Source: Paraflavitalea sp. CAU 1676 (GTDB lineage: Bacteria; Bacteroidota; Bacteroidia; Chitinophagales; Chitinophagaceae). From it: a stretch of 64,000 nt of DNA. This document shows positions 53,325 through 62,667 of the stretch, piece after piece. The stretch spans positions 92,119 through 156,118 of the forward strand of contig NZ_JARHUJ010000013.1 in the NCBI RefSeq assembly GCF_029223285.1. The letters are read 5' to 3'. The stretch's first letter is position 1. Each line of letters opens with the position of its first letter. The position numbers and the translations under genes were made by a program. The notes under the pieces were generated by a model. That model saw only the letters and a program-made list of their open reading frames with translations, did not search any database and had not been told where the DNA came from.

Positions 53325-54746
53325 ATGAATGATTCAACGATATCAAGGAAGAATTTTATCAGGAATGCCTCCGTATTAGTGGCAGGCGGAACTGGCTTGT
53401 TAGGCACTGCGCAAAGACAGGAAGGAGCATCAGATGGTGGTTCTGAGGGTGCCCTGGGCGTTGAGATGACGGGGTCAGGGGATGCTGCTGCAGTACCTGC
53501 CAATGCCCCCGGCACCCCGGGTAGTGGCGATCAGGGCAAAAAGAACTATAGCTTCAAGAACGTGCGCCTGGAAACGGGCTTCGACTACGAGGATAACGAA
53601 GTAGCCCATACCCGTACGGAGCTTTTTATTGTCAAGGTGGCTGATGGTAAGATCGCCGCCGTGCTGCCCAATGACCCGAAGGCAGATGCCATCGATGCAG
53701 GTGGCCGGTTGATGTTGCCAGCCTTTAAGGATATGCATATCCACCTGGATAAAACCTTTTATGGGGGACCCTGGAAGGCGCGGCAAAAGAAGAACAGGTC
53801 GGTGCGTGATATGATCGCGTTGGAACAGCAGATCAATCCTGAATTATTGAAGACCTCCACATTCCGTGCGGAGAAAATAATAGAGTTGCTGCAATCGAAG
53901 GGCAGCAGTTTTGCGCGCAGCCATGTAAATATTGAACCTACTTCGGGTGTTCAATCGTTAAAGAACCTCCAACAGGCTTTACAGAATAAGAAAGCCGGCT
54001 TTGGTGCAGAGTTGGTAGCCTTTCCACAACATGGACTTTACTATACGGCATCCACCGGTTTGATGCGGGAGGCGGCTCAAATGGGCATCGACTTCATTGG
54101 TGGCCTGGATCCCCAATCGATCGATGGAGATATCGAGCGGAGCATCAACTTTACGGTAGACCTGGCCCTTGAATTCAACAAAGGCATAGATATCCATTTG
54201 CATGAGGGAGGCGACAGTGGTCTGCGGACGGTAGAATACCTTATTGAAAGAGTAAAAGCGCAACCGGCGCTGAAGGGTAAGACCTTCCTGAGCCATTGTT
54301 TTGTATTGGCCCGGTTGGACAAAGCCAAACAAGAGGCAATCGCCGACAGTCTGGCGGGCGCAGGGATCGGTATAGTGTCGACCATTCCGTTTGGCGGTAC
54401 CATTATGCCGATCCCTACGCTTTACAAATATGGGGTAACCGTGCTAACGGGTAATGACAGTATCATCGACCATTGGAATACGTTTGGTACGGGTAGTGTA
54501 TTGCAGAAAGCCAGCCTGATGGCGCAATTGTATGGGTACTCTACCGAGTTTGACCTTTCTAGGAGCCTCAAGCTGGCAACGGGCAATATTCTTCCGCTGG
54601 ATGACAAGGGCAAGCGGCAATGGCCTAAAGTGGGCGACAAGGCCAGCCTGGTGTTGCTGGACGCCAGCTGCTCGGCAGAAGCGGTGAGCAGGGTACCATC
54701 CGTTCGCACACTGGTTCACGAGGGCATGATCGTCTATTCAGTATAA
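53325..54746 (+). CDS. Amidohydrolase (cytosine deaminase-like), probably exported
   Basis: 473 residues. The N-terminus has a Tat-like signal (SRKNFIRNASVLVAGG), then a Gly/Ala-rich low-complexity stretch of about 40 residues before the enzyme. Metal-site motifs are those of the amidohydrolase superfamily: DMHIHLDKTFYGG, HLHEGGDSG, FLSHCFVL and the active-site Asp in TGNDSIIDHW. This pattern resembles cytosine deaminase and related metallo-dependent deaminases or hydrolases. The substrate is uncertain. The AraC regulator is the upstream neighbour; together they look like a catabolic unit. Confidence 0.85.
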   Translation: MNDSTISRKNFIRNASVLVAGGTGLLGTAQRQEGASDGGSEGALGVEMTGSGDAAAVPANAPGTPGSGDQGKKNYSFKNVRLETGFDYEDNEVAHTRTELFIVKVADGKIAAVLPNDPKADAIDAGGRLMLPAFKDMHIHLDKTFYGGPWKARQKKNRSVRDMIALEQQINPELLKTSTFRAEKIIELLQSKGSSFARSHVNIEPTSGVQSLKNLQQALQNKKAGFGAELVAFPQHGLYYTASTGLMREAAQMGIDFIGGLDPQSIDGDIERSINFTVDLALEFNKGIDIHLHEGGDSGLRTVEYLIERVKAQPALKGKTFLSHCFVLARLDKAKQEAIADSLAGAGIGIVSTIPFGGTIMPIPTLYKYGVTVLTGNDSIIDHWNTFGTGSVLQKASLMAQLYGYSTEFDLSRSLKLATGNILPLDDKGKRQWPKVGDKASLVLLDASCSAEAVSRVPSVRTLVHEGMIVYSV

Positions 54747-54760
54747 TACAACTTGTTTTG

Positions 54761-54776
54761 TAAAAGGATCCTTTTA
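54761..54776. terminator. 16-base palindrome between convergent genes
   Basis: TAAAAGGATCCTTTTA. Read as RNA it gives a weak TAAAAG/CTTTTA stem with a GATC loop and a T run on both strands, between the convergent amidohydrolase and lipoprotein genes. It may act as a weak two-way terminator. Confidence 0.35.
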
Positions 54777-54829
54777 TGCCAGGGAGACCACTGTGTGGCA
54801 GTTTACCTGTTCTGCTGCGCCATTCGATC

Positions 54830-55654
54830 CTAATATTTGAAGTTGGTTGTTTGTGTTTGGTCTAGTTGGGGATTGCCGGGATAAGACAGCGTGGTAACGG
54901 TCTTGTCCAGGCGTTTGTCATTGCTGATCGTATATGCCATGGTGGTTACTTTCTCTACCCGGGGTGCACCGCCGGGGTTAATAACGGTTTGGGTGATCTT
55001 ACCAGGTAGTTTTTTCAGCTTGCTCAATACAGGGTAGTTGTAAATATGGTGGTACTCCGACAATGTAGTGCTGATGAATAACCAGGGATGGATCTCTATT
55101 TCCGCTGACCAGCTGTCAATCGAATACTTGATGACCAGGTTATTTGCCAGCTGCGTAACGACAACGGTATCGAAGTCGCCGTTTGCTTTATAGGTGTATA
55201 CGGTGTTGGTGAGGGCGGTGGTGCCCGCTTCGTTGACCCTGGAGTATTTGAATTCTTTCAGCTGGCCTGCGCTTGTATAGGTGTAATCATATTTATACCC
55301 AGATGGGGTGGTGAGGTCTCTGTATTCGTTGACCATGCGGGTCATCAGGCCGTTATTGTAGGTAAACGTGTTCTTGTACAGGGAGGTTGCCAGCGACACG
55401 GTAGTGAGTTGTTTGCCAGTCCAGGTATAATCGGTTTGCGAACCAGTGCCGAGTCCTACATAAGCGATCGATTTGATGGTGCTGTCGGTATTATAACTAA
55501 CGGTGCCTGTTACGCCCAAGTCCCATTCGATGGTCTTTACGAAATGCTTCAGCGCGGCCGGTGAGTTGGTGGGTGGTGGGTTATCGTCGTCCTTTTTGCA
55601 GCTTTGAAAAACGAGGAGGGATAAGGCGATCAATGGTAATAGTTGTTTGCGCAT
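54830..55654 (-). CDS. Hypothetical lipoprotein with YD-like repeats
   Basis: About 274 residues with a lipoprotein signal (LLPLIALSLLVFQSC, then KKDDDNPPPT). The body consists of short beta strands of the form FTYNNGLMTRMVNEY, YDYTYTSAGQLKEFKYSRVN and YTYKANGDFDTVVV, similar to the YD/RHS-type strands of DUF4595-like Bacteroidota lipoproteins. A surface-exposed beta structure of unknown function is likely. It follows the MocR-type gene in the same direction with a 114-base gap. Confidence 0.75.
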   Translation of the reverse strand: MRKQLLPLIALSLLVFQSCKKDDDNPPPTNSPAALKHFVKTIEWDLGVTGTVSYNTDSTIKSIAYVGLGTGSQTDYTWTGKQLTTVSLATSLYKNTFTYNNGLMTRMVNEYRDLTTPSGYKYDYTYTSAGQLKEFKYSRVNEAGTTALTNTVYTYKANGDFDTVVVTQLANNLVIKYSIDSWSAEIEIHPWLFISTTLSEYHHIYNYPVLSKLKKLPGKITQTVINPGGAPRVEKVTTMAYTISNDKRLDKTVTTLSYPGNPQLDQTQTTNFKY

Positions 55655-55768
55655 AACCATAGGATTTTCTGCAAGTATAGTAATGCTACAAGGCGCGCCA
55701 AGATTAATTCGGGTGAATTGTCGATTTAATGGCCCGGGCCACCAGTAAGGCGCTTTGAGCGATACCGG

Positions 55769-57247
55769 CTACATCAGCTGTTTCAGGATAGCAATGCTGG
55801 CGGCCATTTCTTCGGGTGTGGAAGAGGCGAAGCCAAGGCGGATGGAGTTGGTTTGGTATTGCGGATATTGATGTGCCGATCCGTTCGATATATATAGCCC
55901 TTTTTGTAATGCTTTGCGGGCCAGTTCACCGGGCACGATGCCGGGTGCGAAGGTGGTCCATACAGTCAGGCCGCCTTCGGGCGTGTCGAAGCTTACAGCA
56001 TCTCCCAACTCACTTTGGAGCAATTGACAACAATGGTCCCTGCGATCGCGGTACACAGACAATGTCTTTCTCAGGTATCGTTGTATAGTCCCGCTATTCA
56101 GCAATTCGCCCATCGCCATATCGAGCATATGATCGCCTTGCCGGTCGATCAGGATGCGGACCCGGGAGAGGTGCTCAATCACGTTTTCCGAAGCGGCGAG
56201 GTAGCCCATGCGGAAGCCCGGAGAGAAGCTCTTGCTGAATGACCCGCAGTATAAGACCATGCCTTGCTCGTCGGCGCTGGCGAGCGGCAGCAGCGGCCGG
56301 TTACGGTAATGAAAGTCGAAATCATAGTCATCTTCGAAGATGATGAATCCATACTCGTACGAGAGTTGCAGCAGTTCGAGCCGGCGATCGATGCGGAGGG
56401 GTACCGTGGTTGGATAATGGTGATGGGGTGTTACGTAGACCATCCTGATCTTTTTGCGTTTGCAAATCTTTCTAAGTTCGTCTACCACGAGGCCGTGCTC
56501 ATCGACGGAAATACCGATGTGTTTGGCGCCGGCATGGATGAAATTCCTTTCGGCCCTCCCCCAGCCCGGTATGCCCGATACAACGTTGTCGCCGGGCGTG
56601 AGCAGGCCATTGCAAACGAGGTTGATGCCCATGACGGCGCCCCTTACTGAAAGGATATTGCGGGCCGTGGTTTTTAGTCCGCGGGTTTCGTTGAGGTAGT
56701 TCGACAAGGCTGTTTTATAGTACAGGGGGCCGTCGGGCTGGCTGTAACTGCCGAAGTTATGGTAGAGGCCACTGCGGGTGAGCTGACTGCGATAGGCCCT
56801 GTACAGCTCCTGCAAAGGCGCCAGGCGGGGATCGGGAAATCCGTCGTCCAGATGGAGTTTGGTGTTGATGAGGGTGGGCGCCCGATCGAGGTAATCCCTG
56901 GCTGGGATGTCGAAGCCTGCTTTTTTACCAGCATTGCGGGCACTGGTGTTGTGAAGTGCCACTGGCTCGTGTTCGGGTATATGGGCCGATACAAAGGTGC
57001 CTTTGCCGACAAAACTTTCGAGCCAGCCCTGGATCTGCAGTTCTTCGAGGGCACGGTTGATGGTGATGCGGTTGAGGTTGAGTAATGTGGCCAGTTCTCT
57101 CGAGCCCGGCAGCTTTTGTTCGGGCCGGAGCTTTCCCTGTTTGATGAGACGCAGGATTCCATCAGCAAGCTGCAGGTATTGCGCCCTTTCGGCTGATGGC
57201 GTTGTGGTGATATTGCTGAACAGCCGGTCGAGTAGTGGACTATGCAT
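55769..57247 (-). CDS. MocR/GntR-type regulator fused to aminotransferase fold
   Basis: 492 residues. Residues 1-85 are a GntR winged helix (DGILRLIKQGKLRPEQKLPG, SRELATLLNLNRITINRALE) and residues about 120-490 a fold-I PLP-dependent aminotransferase domain with the Schiff-base lysine in YCGSFSKSFSPGFRMGY. Such proteins regulate vitamin B6, GABA or taurine genes, using PLP as part of the sensor. Its target is not obvious; genes on the same strand on both sides encode a lipoprotein and an AmiD-like amidase. A GGTC-6-GACC repeat lies about 10-25 bases upstream of its start, possibly for autoregulation. Confidence 0.9.
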   Translation of the reverse strand: MHSPLLDRLFSNITTTPSAERAQYLQLADGILRLIKQGKLRPEQKLPGSRELATLLNLNRITINRALEELQIQGWLESFVGKGTFVSAHIPEHEPVALHNTSARNAGKKAGFDIPARDYLDRAPTLINTKLHLDDGFPDPRLAPLQELYRAYRSQLTRSGLYHNFGSYSQPDGPLYYKTALSNYLNETRGLKTTARNILSVRGAVMGINLVCNGLLTPGDNVVSGIPGWGRAERNFIHAGAKHIGISVDEHGLVVDELRKICKRKKIRMVYVTPHHHYPTTVPLRIDRRLELLQLSYEYGFIIFEDDYDFDFHYRNRPLLPLASADEQGMVLYCGSFSKSFSPGFRMGYLAASENVIEHLSRVRILIDRQGDHMLDMAMGELLNSGTIQRYLRKTLSVYRDRRDHCCQLLQSELGDAVSFDTPEGGLTVWTTFAPGIVPGELARKALQKGLYISNGSAHQYPQYQTNSIRLGFASSTPEEMAASIAILKQLM

Positions 57248-57359
57248 ATGGTCTGGAATGGACCGTAAAGGTAATCCATTTGCCGGAGCTACGGCTTGTA
57301 GCCAGGTAGGTTGGTTTTCAGCGCACCGGAAGTCGCCAAATGGGCTGCTGCCTTTTTTA

Positions 57360-58244
57360 CTAAGGCTTAAGGGTGAGTAAGGAGGAAAAGATCCACCCGA
57401 TGGTCTTAATACTGCGGGTCTTTTTGCCCTGGGTGATCAGTACGTCCTGCTTTTTATCGACGAGGTACACTTTGCTCCACTGGCCATTGGTCTCTATCAA
57501 TCCTACTTCATAGCCTTTGGCCAGTTTCTTGATGGAAGTGGTATTGGTAGAAGCTCCGCTGCGCAGGTTGGTGCCTTCGGTGTTGACGGTAAATATATTC
57601 CCGGCAGGATTGTCGGCGCCATATACCTGCCGCTTGAATTCGGGCCAGGGAAAGGCAGGACCGGGATCGGGCTTGCGGGCAGGCGATATATCATCATGAC
57701 CAACGGCGGTCACCAACTGGTAGGTGCTGATGAGCACTTTGGAGAGTTTGTAAAGGGCCTGCAGTTGTGCGGGGGGAAATATGAACCAGTGCTGGTTGTC
57801 TTTGGCGGTCCAGAACTTGTGTTTGTGTTTTGCTTTGACGATCCGGTTCGCAATGGTTGCCGGGTAAGTTTTGGTGCTTCTCTTAAATGATCCATTACTG
57901 AGCTTTTCCACGAAGCCCGCATTGACGATCTCGATACCGATGGAATGTGAATTGAAATTATCTACCCCATCCCAGGTACTGGTGCCAGCGTGATTGGCCT
58001 TTTGGTTGAAGGGCACCAATTGAGTAATAGTACCGTCGAGATCGAGTACAATATGGGCGGCTATTTTATCGGGATTGTCTTTGGTATTCAGGAACCAGTT
58101 GGTAGCTGCTGCAGCATCGTCGGTGGCGGTGTAATGGATGACCAGGTAATCCGGATCGATGAGGTTGCCGGCATTCTTCGTTTTGGAGATGACGATCTTT
58201 TCGGCGGTGCTTTCGGCTTCAAGCCAGTGGTTTTTGATCTTCAT
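57360..58244 (-). CDS. N-acetylmuramoyl-L-alanine amidase (AmiD-like) with SH3-type C-domain
   Basis: About 294 residues from the ATG at 58244. The Amidase_2 zinc site is seen: His in DYLVIHYTATDD, His in NQKANHAGTSTWDG and His and Asp residues in AVGHDDISPARKPDPGPAFP. The C-terminal 70 residues (TVNTEGTNLRSGASTNTTSI, YEVGLIETNGQWSKVYLVDK) form an SH3b-like cell-wall-binding domain. It cleaves the amide bond between muramic acid and peptide stem in peptidoglycan turnover. No signal peptide is evident, unlike most secreted relatives. It lies 51 bases after the DinB gene. Confidence 0.86.
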   Translation of the reverse strand: MKIKNHWLEAESTAEKIVISKTKNAGNLIDPDYLVIHYTATDDAAAATNWFLNTKDNPDKIAAHIVLDLDGTITQLVPFNQKANHAGTSTWDGVDNFNSHSIGIEIVNAGFVEKLSNGSFKRSTKTYPATIANRIVKAKHKHKFWTAKDNQHWFIFPPAQLQALYKLSKVLISTYQLVTAVGHDDISPARKPDPGPAFPWPEFKRQVYGADNPAGNIFTVNTEGTNLRSGASTNTTSIKKLAKGYEVGLIETNGQWSKVYLVDKKQDVLITQGKKTRSIKTIGWIFSSLLTLKP

Positions 58245-58295
58245 AGCTCTAATGTAAGTTTTGATGATAGTGATACGATCAGGTGTTTTCACCCA

Positions 58296-58961
58296 TTAAT
58301 CATTGCCGGCTTTGGCGCCGGGGAGGCGTCCTTTGATCCATTTGATCTGTCCGTTGTGGTTCGATTCGTGCTCCACGACATGAAACCACTTGCAGTAGTT
58401 GTTGGTGGGTTGCCCGCCAAAGAACTTAGGGTCTACCGTCATCAGCCAGGCATCATCCCGGCGGCGGAGCTCTTCGAGTGTTTTGTTGCGTGTTTCACTG
58501 AGTACATTGAGGTAGTAGTCGAGGTTATGTCCCTTGATCACTTTGCGCCCTTCATCGCCCAGGCTCATAGCGGGCAGCCACAGGGCTTTTTCGTTCTCCT
58601 TAAAGTCCTTCAACCCTTCGAAGGTATTGCCCTGGTAAAAGGCTTCTGTAGCGGCCAGGTGCAATAGCATGGCGCCGATGGTATTGCTTTTGGGATCAAA
58701 GAGGTAGTCGAGTTCTTCCTGTTTCATGCCTTTTACTGACCGCAATACGGTTTCGCGCATCCAGTTCATCATCGATACGAGGGTGCCAACCTGGGGGCTG
58801 TATCCCTGGCGGGGACCAACGATGTGGAGGCCCTCCTGCTGTTGTGGCGGCGTTGAATTGGCGAGTATGGGGAATGTGCTGAGACCGGTGAAGGCGGCTG
58901 TGAGGGCAGCCGTTTTCTGCAGGAAGCTCCTGCGGTTGGCAGTTCGTTGAGTTTGTGGCAT
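58296..58961 (-). CDS. DinB-family protein with Tat signal
   Basis: 221 residues. The N-terminus has a twin-arginine signal (TANRRSFLQKTAALTAAFTG), so it is exported folded. The remainder is a four-helix DinB/DUF664-type bundle with candidate metal ligands in LLHLAATEAFYQG and VVEHESNHNGQIKWIKG (His-x3-His pattern). Family members bind a divalent metal and often work as thiol transferases or hydrolases; the function here is unknown. A Tat export of a DinB fold is not common. Confidence 0.82.
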   Translation of the reverse strand: MPQTQRTANRRSFLQKTAALTAAFTGLSTFPILANSTPPQQQEGLHIVGPRQGYSPQVGTLVSMMNWMRETVLRSVKGMKQEELDYLFDPKSNTIGAMLLHLAATEAFYQGNTFEGLKDFKENEKALWLPAMSLGDEGRKVIKGHNLDYYLNVLSETRNKTLEELRRRDDAWLMTVDPKFFGGQPTNNYCKWFHVVEHESNHNGQIKWIKGRLPGAKAGND

Positions 58962-59252
58962 GGTGGTCGTGTTTGTTCTATGAAGTTAGCCCTATTCCCA
59001 TCACCGTGACATACCACAAAGCGGGGATTTATAGAGCCTTCCGGGCGATCCCGTGATGGCCGGGAGGGGGAAAGCGGGGTTGTGCAGGTGCCGGCCGGCG
59101 AGATTGGGGGGCTGCCGATTTTGGTTGGTACCGCTGGATGAAGTTTGGCACCTGCCGGCGACGGTTAAGTGGAATCTCCTATCCATTAAGTGTGGCCCAG
59201 GTGGCGGCCCCGGCGAGTATACCTTGGTGCTCAATCCACAAAATAATCAGTT
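58962..59252. other. GC-rich intergenic region with inverted repeats
   Basis: No gene is seen in this 291-base divergent region. It contains CAGGTGCC at 59083 facing GGCACCTG at about 59143 (8-base inverted repeat), a nearby repeated GCCGGCGA and a smaller TCCCG-7-CGGGA. A hairpin of about 65 bases could form. No promoter box is obvious. Confidence 0.35.
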
Positions 59253-62200
59253 ATGACCAAGCGGTACTCACTTTACTTAAGCCTTTCCTTCCTGCTGTGC
59301 CTCTCCGTTACCGGGAGTTGGGCCCAGGGTATCTACCAGTTCTGGGGTGTTACGGACTATGGCGGCGCCGATGACCAGGGGTCAATCTTTTCGACGCGGT
59401 TCGATGGTACCGGCCACCGGATGTTTGACGTATTCAAAGTGAATGCACCGGGCGATCACCCCAGGCGTCAACGGCCTGTATTATACAATAATAAGTTCTA
59501 TGGGGTGATGACATATGGAGTGAACCTCAATCTTGACTTTATTTACGAATATGACCCTGCCACGAACAAGCTGTTGCGGAAGGCCAACCTGGCAGAAGTG
59601 ATCGGCTTAAATGTTAACGACGACTATGACGCTTCGTATACCTTGTTGTTGTATAATAATAAGTTTTACGGAGTTTCCACGTCGGGCGGCGCCAATGACA
59701 AAGGGTGCATTTTCGAATACAATCCGGCCAATCACCAGGTGACCGTCAAATACAGCTTTATAACAGCTACGGGGTATTGGCCTTCGGGCGAGTTGATCGC
59801 CGTGAATAATAAGTTTTACGGGATGACCTCTTATGGTGGCAATTTCTCGGCCGGAGTGCTGTTTGAATTTGATCCGGCAACGAATGTGTATGCCAAGAAG
59901 GTTGATTTTAATGAAGGGGTTTGGGGCGGCCGGCCTTCTGGTGGTCTGACCCTCCATAATGGTATGCTGTATGGCGCTACCTCTTATGGTACGGGATCAC
60001 TTTCGGGTGGGGCCATCTTCCGGTTCAATCCGGCAAACAGTACCTTTTCGAAGCGGGCGGATATGAGTAGCATCGGTGCTGAAGCGCATATAGGAACAAT
60101 GGTGGTGCTCGACGATAAGCTGTATGGCATTACTGAAAGAGGTGGTGCGGAAGACCGGGGTATCCTATTCGAATTCGACCCGGCTGCCACCACCCTTTCC
60201 AAGGTGGTCGAAATGACCGGCGTTAAGGGATACCGGGATGCCCGTTTGTCTGTTTTTAATAATAAAATACTTGCGACCACCAACTATGGCGCTTCCGATA
60301 ACAGGGGATCCATTGTTGAATACAATCCGGCCACCAATGCACTATCTGTGAAAGTATATTTCACCGCTGCCACCGGCTGCAATCCCGATGGTGGGATGAC
60401 GCTGTACAATAACCGCTTCTACGGCTTCTCGCCTTTCGGTGGAGAAAGCAGCAATGGTGTATTGTTCGAATACAATCCGGTGGCCAATGGTTATACAAAG
60501 AAGCTTGATCTTTCTACGAGCGCCACGGGCTTTCGTCCGTCGGGCCCGGTTCAATACTATAAGGGTAAACTGTATGGTACAGCCACACAAGGTGGCGCGG
60601 ATGGCTATGGCGTGGTCTATGCGTTCGACATTCAAACCAACACCTACGAGGTGTTGCACAACAGAACCGATTTTACCGGACGCAACTATGATCAGGGTGG
60701 TATGATCCTGTACAACGATAAGTTGTATGGCGTGAGTTATGGGGGCGGGCTGTTTGGTCATGGTGTGTTGTATTCCTTTGATCCGGCCACGAAGACCTAC
60801 GAGGTGAAGGTGGCATTCGAAGAGCATAGCGGTAAACATCCGTATGCGCGGCTTAGTTTCTCGGGCTCGAAGATGTATGGCACAACCTCTGCCGGCGGCA
60901 ACAATGGTACCGGCACTATCTTCGAATACAATGCGGCTACAAATATCTATACGACAAAATATCATTTCCCGGCAGGTTTTAGCCGGTCAATGAGCGAGCT
61001 GGCGCTGGTGGATGGTAAGTACTGGGGTACGGCCATGCTGGGAGGCGCTAATAGCCGGGGGGTGTTGTTTTCCTGGAACCCGGCCACCAATGTATTTGCG
61101 AAGGAGTTTGACCTCGGTGCAACCCAGGGCGTATCGCCGGAGGGCGGATTGATGCATTTCGACAACAAGTTATATGGCTTGCTTTCGGGCTATAGCTCCG
61201 ACGGGCTGATCACGGGTTCATTCGGACAATTGTATTCCTATAACCCGGCTACGCATACGATGACGATCGAACACCAGTTCGATATCGAAGCGATGGGCGC
61301 CTGGCCGCGCAGCACGCTGACCGGCTACAATGGTAAGATCTATGGCCTTTGTAATGCAGGGGGCGATTTCCGTTGGGGCGGCACTTTGTTTGAGTTTGAT
61401 CCCAATACCAAACAAATGAAGAAGACGGTGGATTTTACCGGCAACAATGGCCGGCTGCCGAGACGTATGCAGATGAGGATGGCGCCTGCGCCAGTGGCGC
61501 CGGGCCATCCCGGTGTTTGCTGGAATGCATCGGAGGTGGTGAATGTGAACAATACCAACAATGCAGCCTGGTTTGGCTTCACCGATTCGGAGGGCAGGGC
61601 GATCGCGGAGATCAATGCGGAAGGGAATATACTCGGCGATGCGGCCATCAAGTTCTATACGCACAATGGCGCCACCCGAAAGGATGAGCAGGGCAAGTTC
61701 TACCTCGACCGCAACTTCACGGTAACGGTGGATCAGCAGCCTGCTTTTCCGGTTACGTTGCGCTTGTATATCACGAAAGCAGAAGTCGATAAATTGGTGA
61801 ACACTCCGGGATCGGGTGTGCTGGGGGTGACTAACCTGGCGGTATTTAAGAATGAAGATGGCTGCGCCAATGTAGCAGGCCAAAAAGCGGTGAAGATCCC
61901 GGCGAGTTTTGTTGAATGGGAGAATGGATATGTGTTTACCATGTCGGTTAGCTCCTTTTCTTCCTTCTATTTTGCCAGCAGTAGCTTCAGCGCCCTGCCG
62001 ATCGTATTGGAATCTTTCAAGGGGACGGTAAAGCCGGAGGGCAACCAGCTTAGCTGGAAGGCCAACTGTACCGACGCCGCGCAGTTTACCATCGAGCGTA
62101 GTGTGGATGGCGTGAATTTCAAACCAGTGGGCGCCGTGCAGGCGCAGGCACAGGATTGCCGGCATCCCTTCCAGTTCGTGGACGCCGTATTGGCGACAGG

Positions 62201-62543
62201 AAGTTATTATTACCGGCTCAGGATGGAAGAAGCGGGCAAGGAGGCTACTTATTCGATGGTGGTACAACTGACACGCGGTACAGGCAGCGCTTTGATGATG
62301 ACCGTGGCTCCCAACCCGGTGGTGGGAAATACCGCAGTACTGCGTACGGTGTCGACCGCCGCGGAGAAGTTGGAAATATCGATCCATGATATGGCCGGGA
62401 GAAAGGTGATGCAGCGGCTGGTACAGGTGACGGCTGGCACCGGTGTGGTTCATTTGCAGGTAGGGTCTTTGGGCAGCGGTACGTATGTGCTGCAATACAG
62501 GGACCGCAACCAGGTATTGGCGGTGAGGTTTGTGAAGCAGTAG
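59253..62543 (+). CDS. Large T9SS protein with 14 GloVer (Gloeo/Verruco) repeats
   Basis: 1096 residues with a signal peptide (YSLYLSLSFLLCLSVTGSWAQ). About 14 tandem units of roughly 53 residues cover positions 25-745, each with the pattern N-x-KFYG-x-T-x-xGG then G-x-LFEYNPATN. This corresponds to the TIGR03803-type repeat, predicted to form beta-propeller blades. Then follow an unusual beta domain, a fibronectin-like module and a T9SS type A tail (MMTVAPNPVVGNTAVLRTV, GSGTYVLQYRDR). It is surface-localised. Fourteen blades could fold as two seven-bladed propellers (inference). Confidence 0.87.
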   Translation: MTKRYSLYLSLSFLLCLSVTGSWAQGIYQFWGVTDYGGADDQGSIFSTRFDGTGHRMFDVFKVNAPGDHPRRQRPVLYNNKFYGVMTYGVNLNLDFIYEYDPATNKLLRKANLAEVIGLNVNDDYDASYTLLLYNNKFYGVSTSGGANDKGCIFEYNPANHQVTVKYSFITATGYWPSGELIAVNNKFYGMTSYGGNFSAGVLFEFDPATNVYAKKVDFNEGVWGGRPSGGLTLHNGMLYGATSYGTGSLSGGAIFRFNPANSTFSKRADMSSIGAEAHIGTMVVLDDKLYGITERGGAEDRGILFEFDPAATTLSKVVEMTGVKGYRDARLSVFNNKILATTNYGASDNRGSIVEYNPATNALSVKVYFTAATGCNPDGGMTLYNNRFYGFSPFGGESSNGVLFEYNPVANGYTKKLDLSTSATGFRPSGPVQYYKGKLYGTATQGGADGYGVVYAFDIQTNTYEVLHNRTDFTGRNYDQGGMILYNDKLYGVSYGGGLFGHGVLYSFDPATKTYEVKVAFEEHSGKHPYARLSFSGSKMYGTTSAGGNNGTGTIFEYNAATNIYTTKYHFPAGFSRSMSELALVDGKYWGTAMLGGANSRGVLFSWNPATNVFAKEFDLGATQGVSPEGGLMHFDNKLYGLLSGYSSDGLITGSFGQLYSYNPATHTMTIEHQFDIEAMGAWPRSTLTGYNGKIYGLCNAGGDFRWGGTLFEFDPNTKQMKKTVDFTGNNGRLPRRMQMRMAPAPVAPGHPGVCWNASEVVNVNNTNNAAWFGFTDSEGRAIAEINAEGNILGDAAIKFYTHNGATRKDEQGKFYLDRNFTVTVDQQPAFPVTLRLYITKAEVDKLVNTPGSGVLGVTNLAVFKNEDGCANVAGQKAVKIPASFVEWENGYVFTMSVSSFSSFYFASSSFSALPIVLESFKGTVKPEGNQLSWKANCTDAAQFTIERSVDGVNFKPVGAVQAQAQDCRHPFQFVDAVLATGSYYYRLRMEEAGKEATYSMVVQLTRGTGSALMMTVAPNPVVGNTAVLRTVSTAAEKLEISIHDMAGRKVMQRLVQVTAGTGVVHLQVGSLGSGTYVLQYRDRNQVLAVRFVKQ

Positions 62544-62667
62544 CCAACGCTTTCTGGATGGGGCATAAATGTATACGGTTAATGCAGGCAAAATGACAGT
62601 TGATGGGAATGGGAAAGCGCTTTAGGCGGGGATGTATTAGTTTTACGGGGCTATATTTCGCCATACC

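Noticed and set aside
59253..61450. Periodic repeats resembling an array
   Set aside because: The period of about 160 bases is in frame and codes for the 53-residue protein repeats; no short identical repeats with unique spacers, so not CRISPR.
61218..62591. 457-residue reading frame on the minus strand opposite the GloVer-repeat protein
   Set aside because: It is antisense to a gene with clear signal peptide, repeats and T9SS tail; the product is rich in His and Arg and has no domain pattern.
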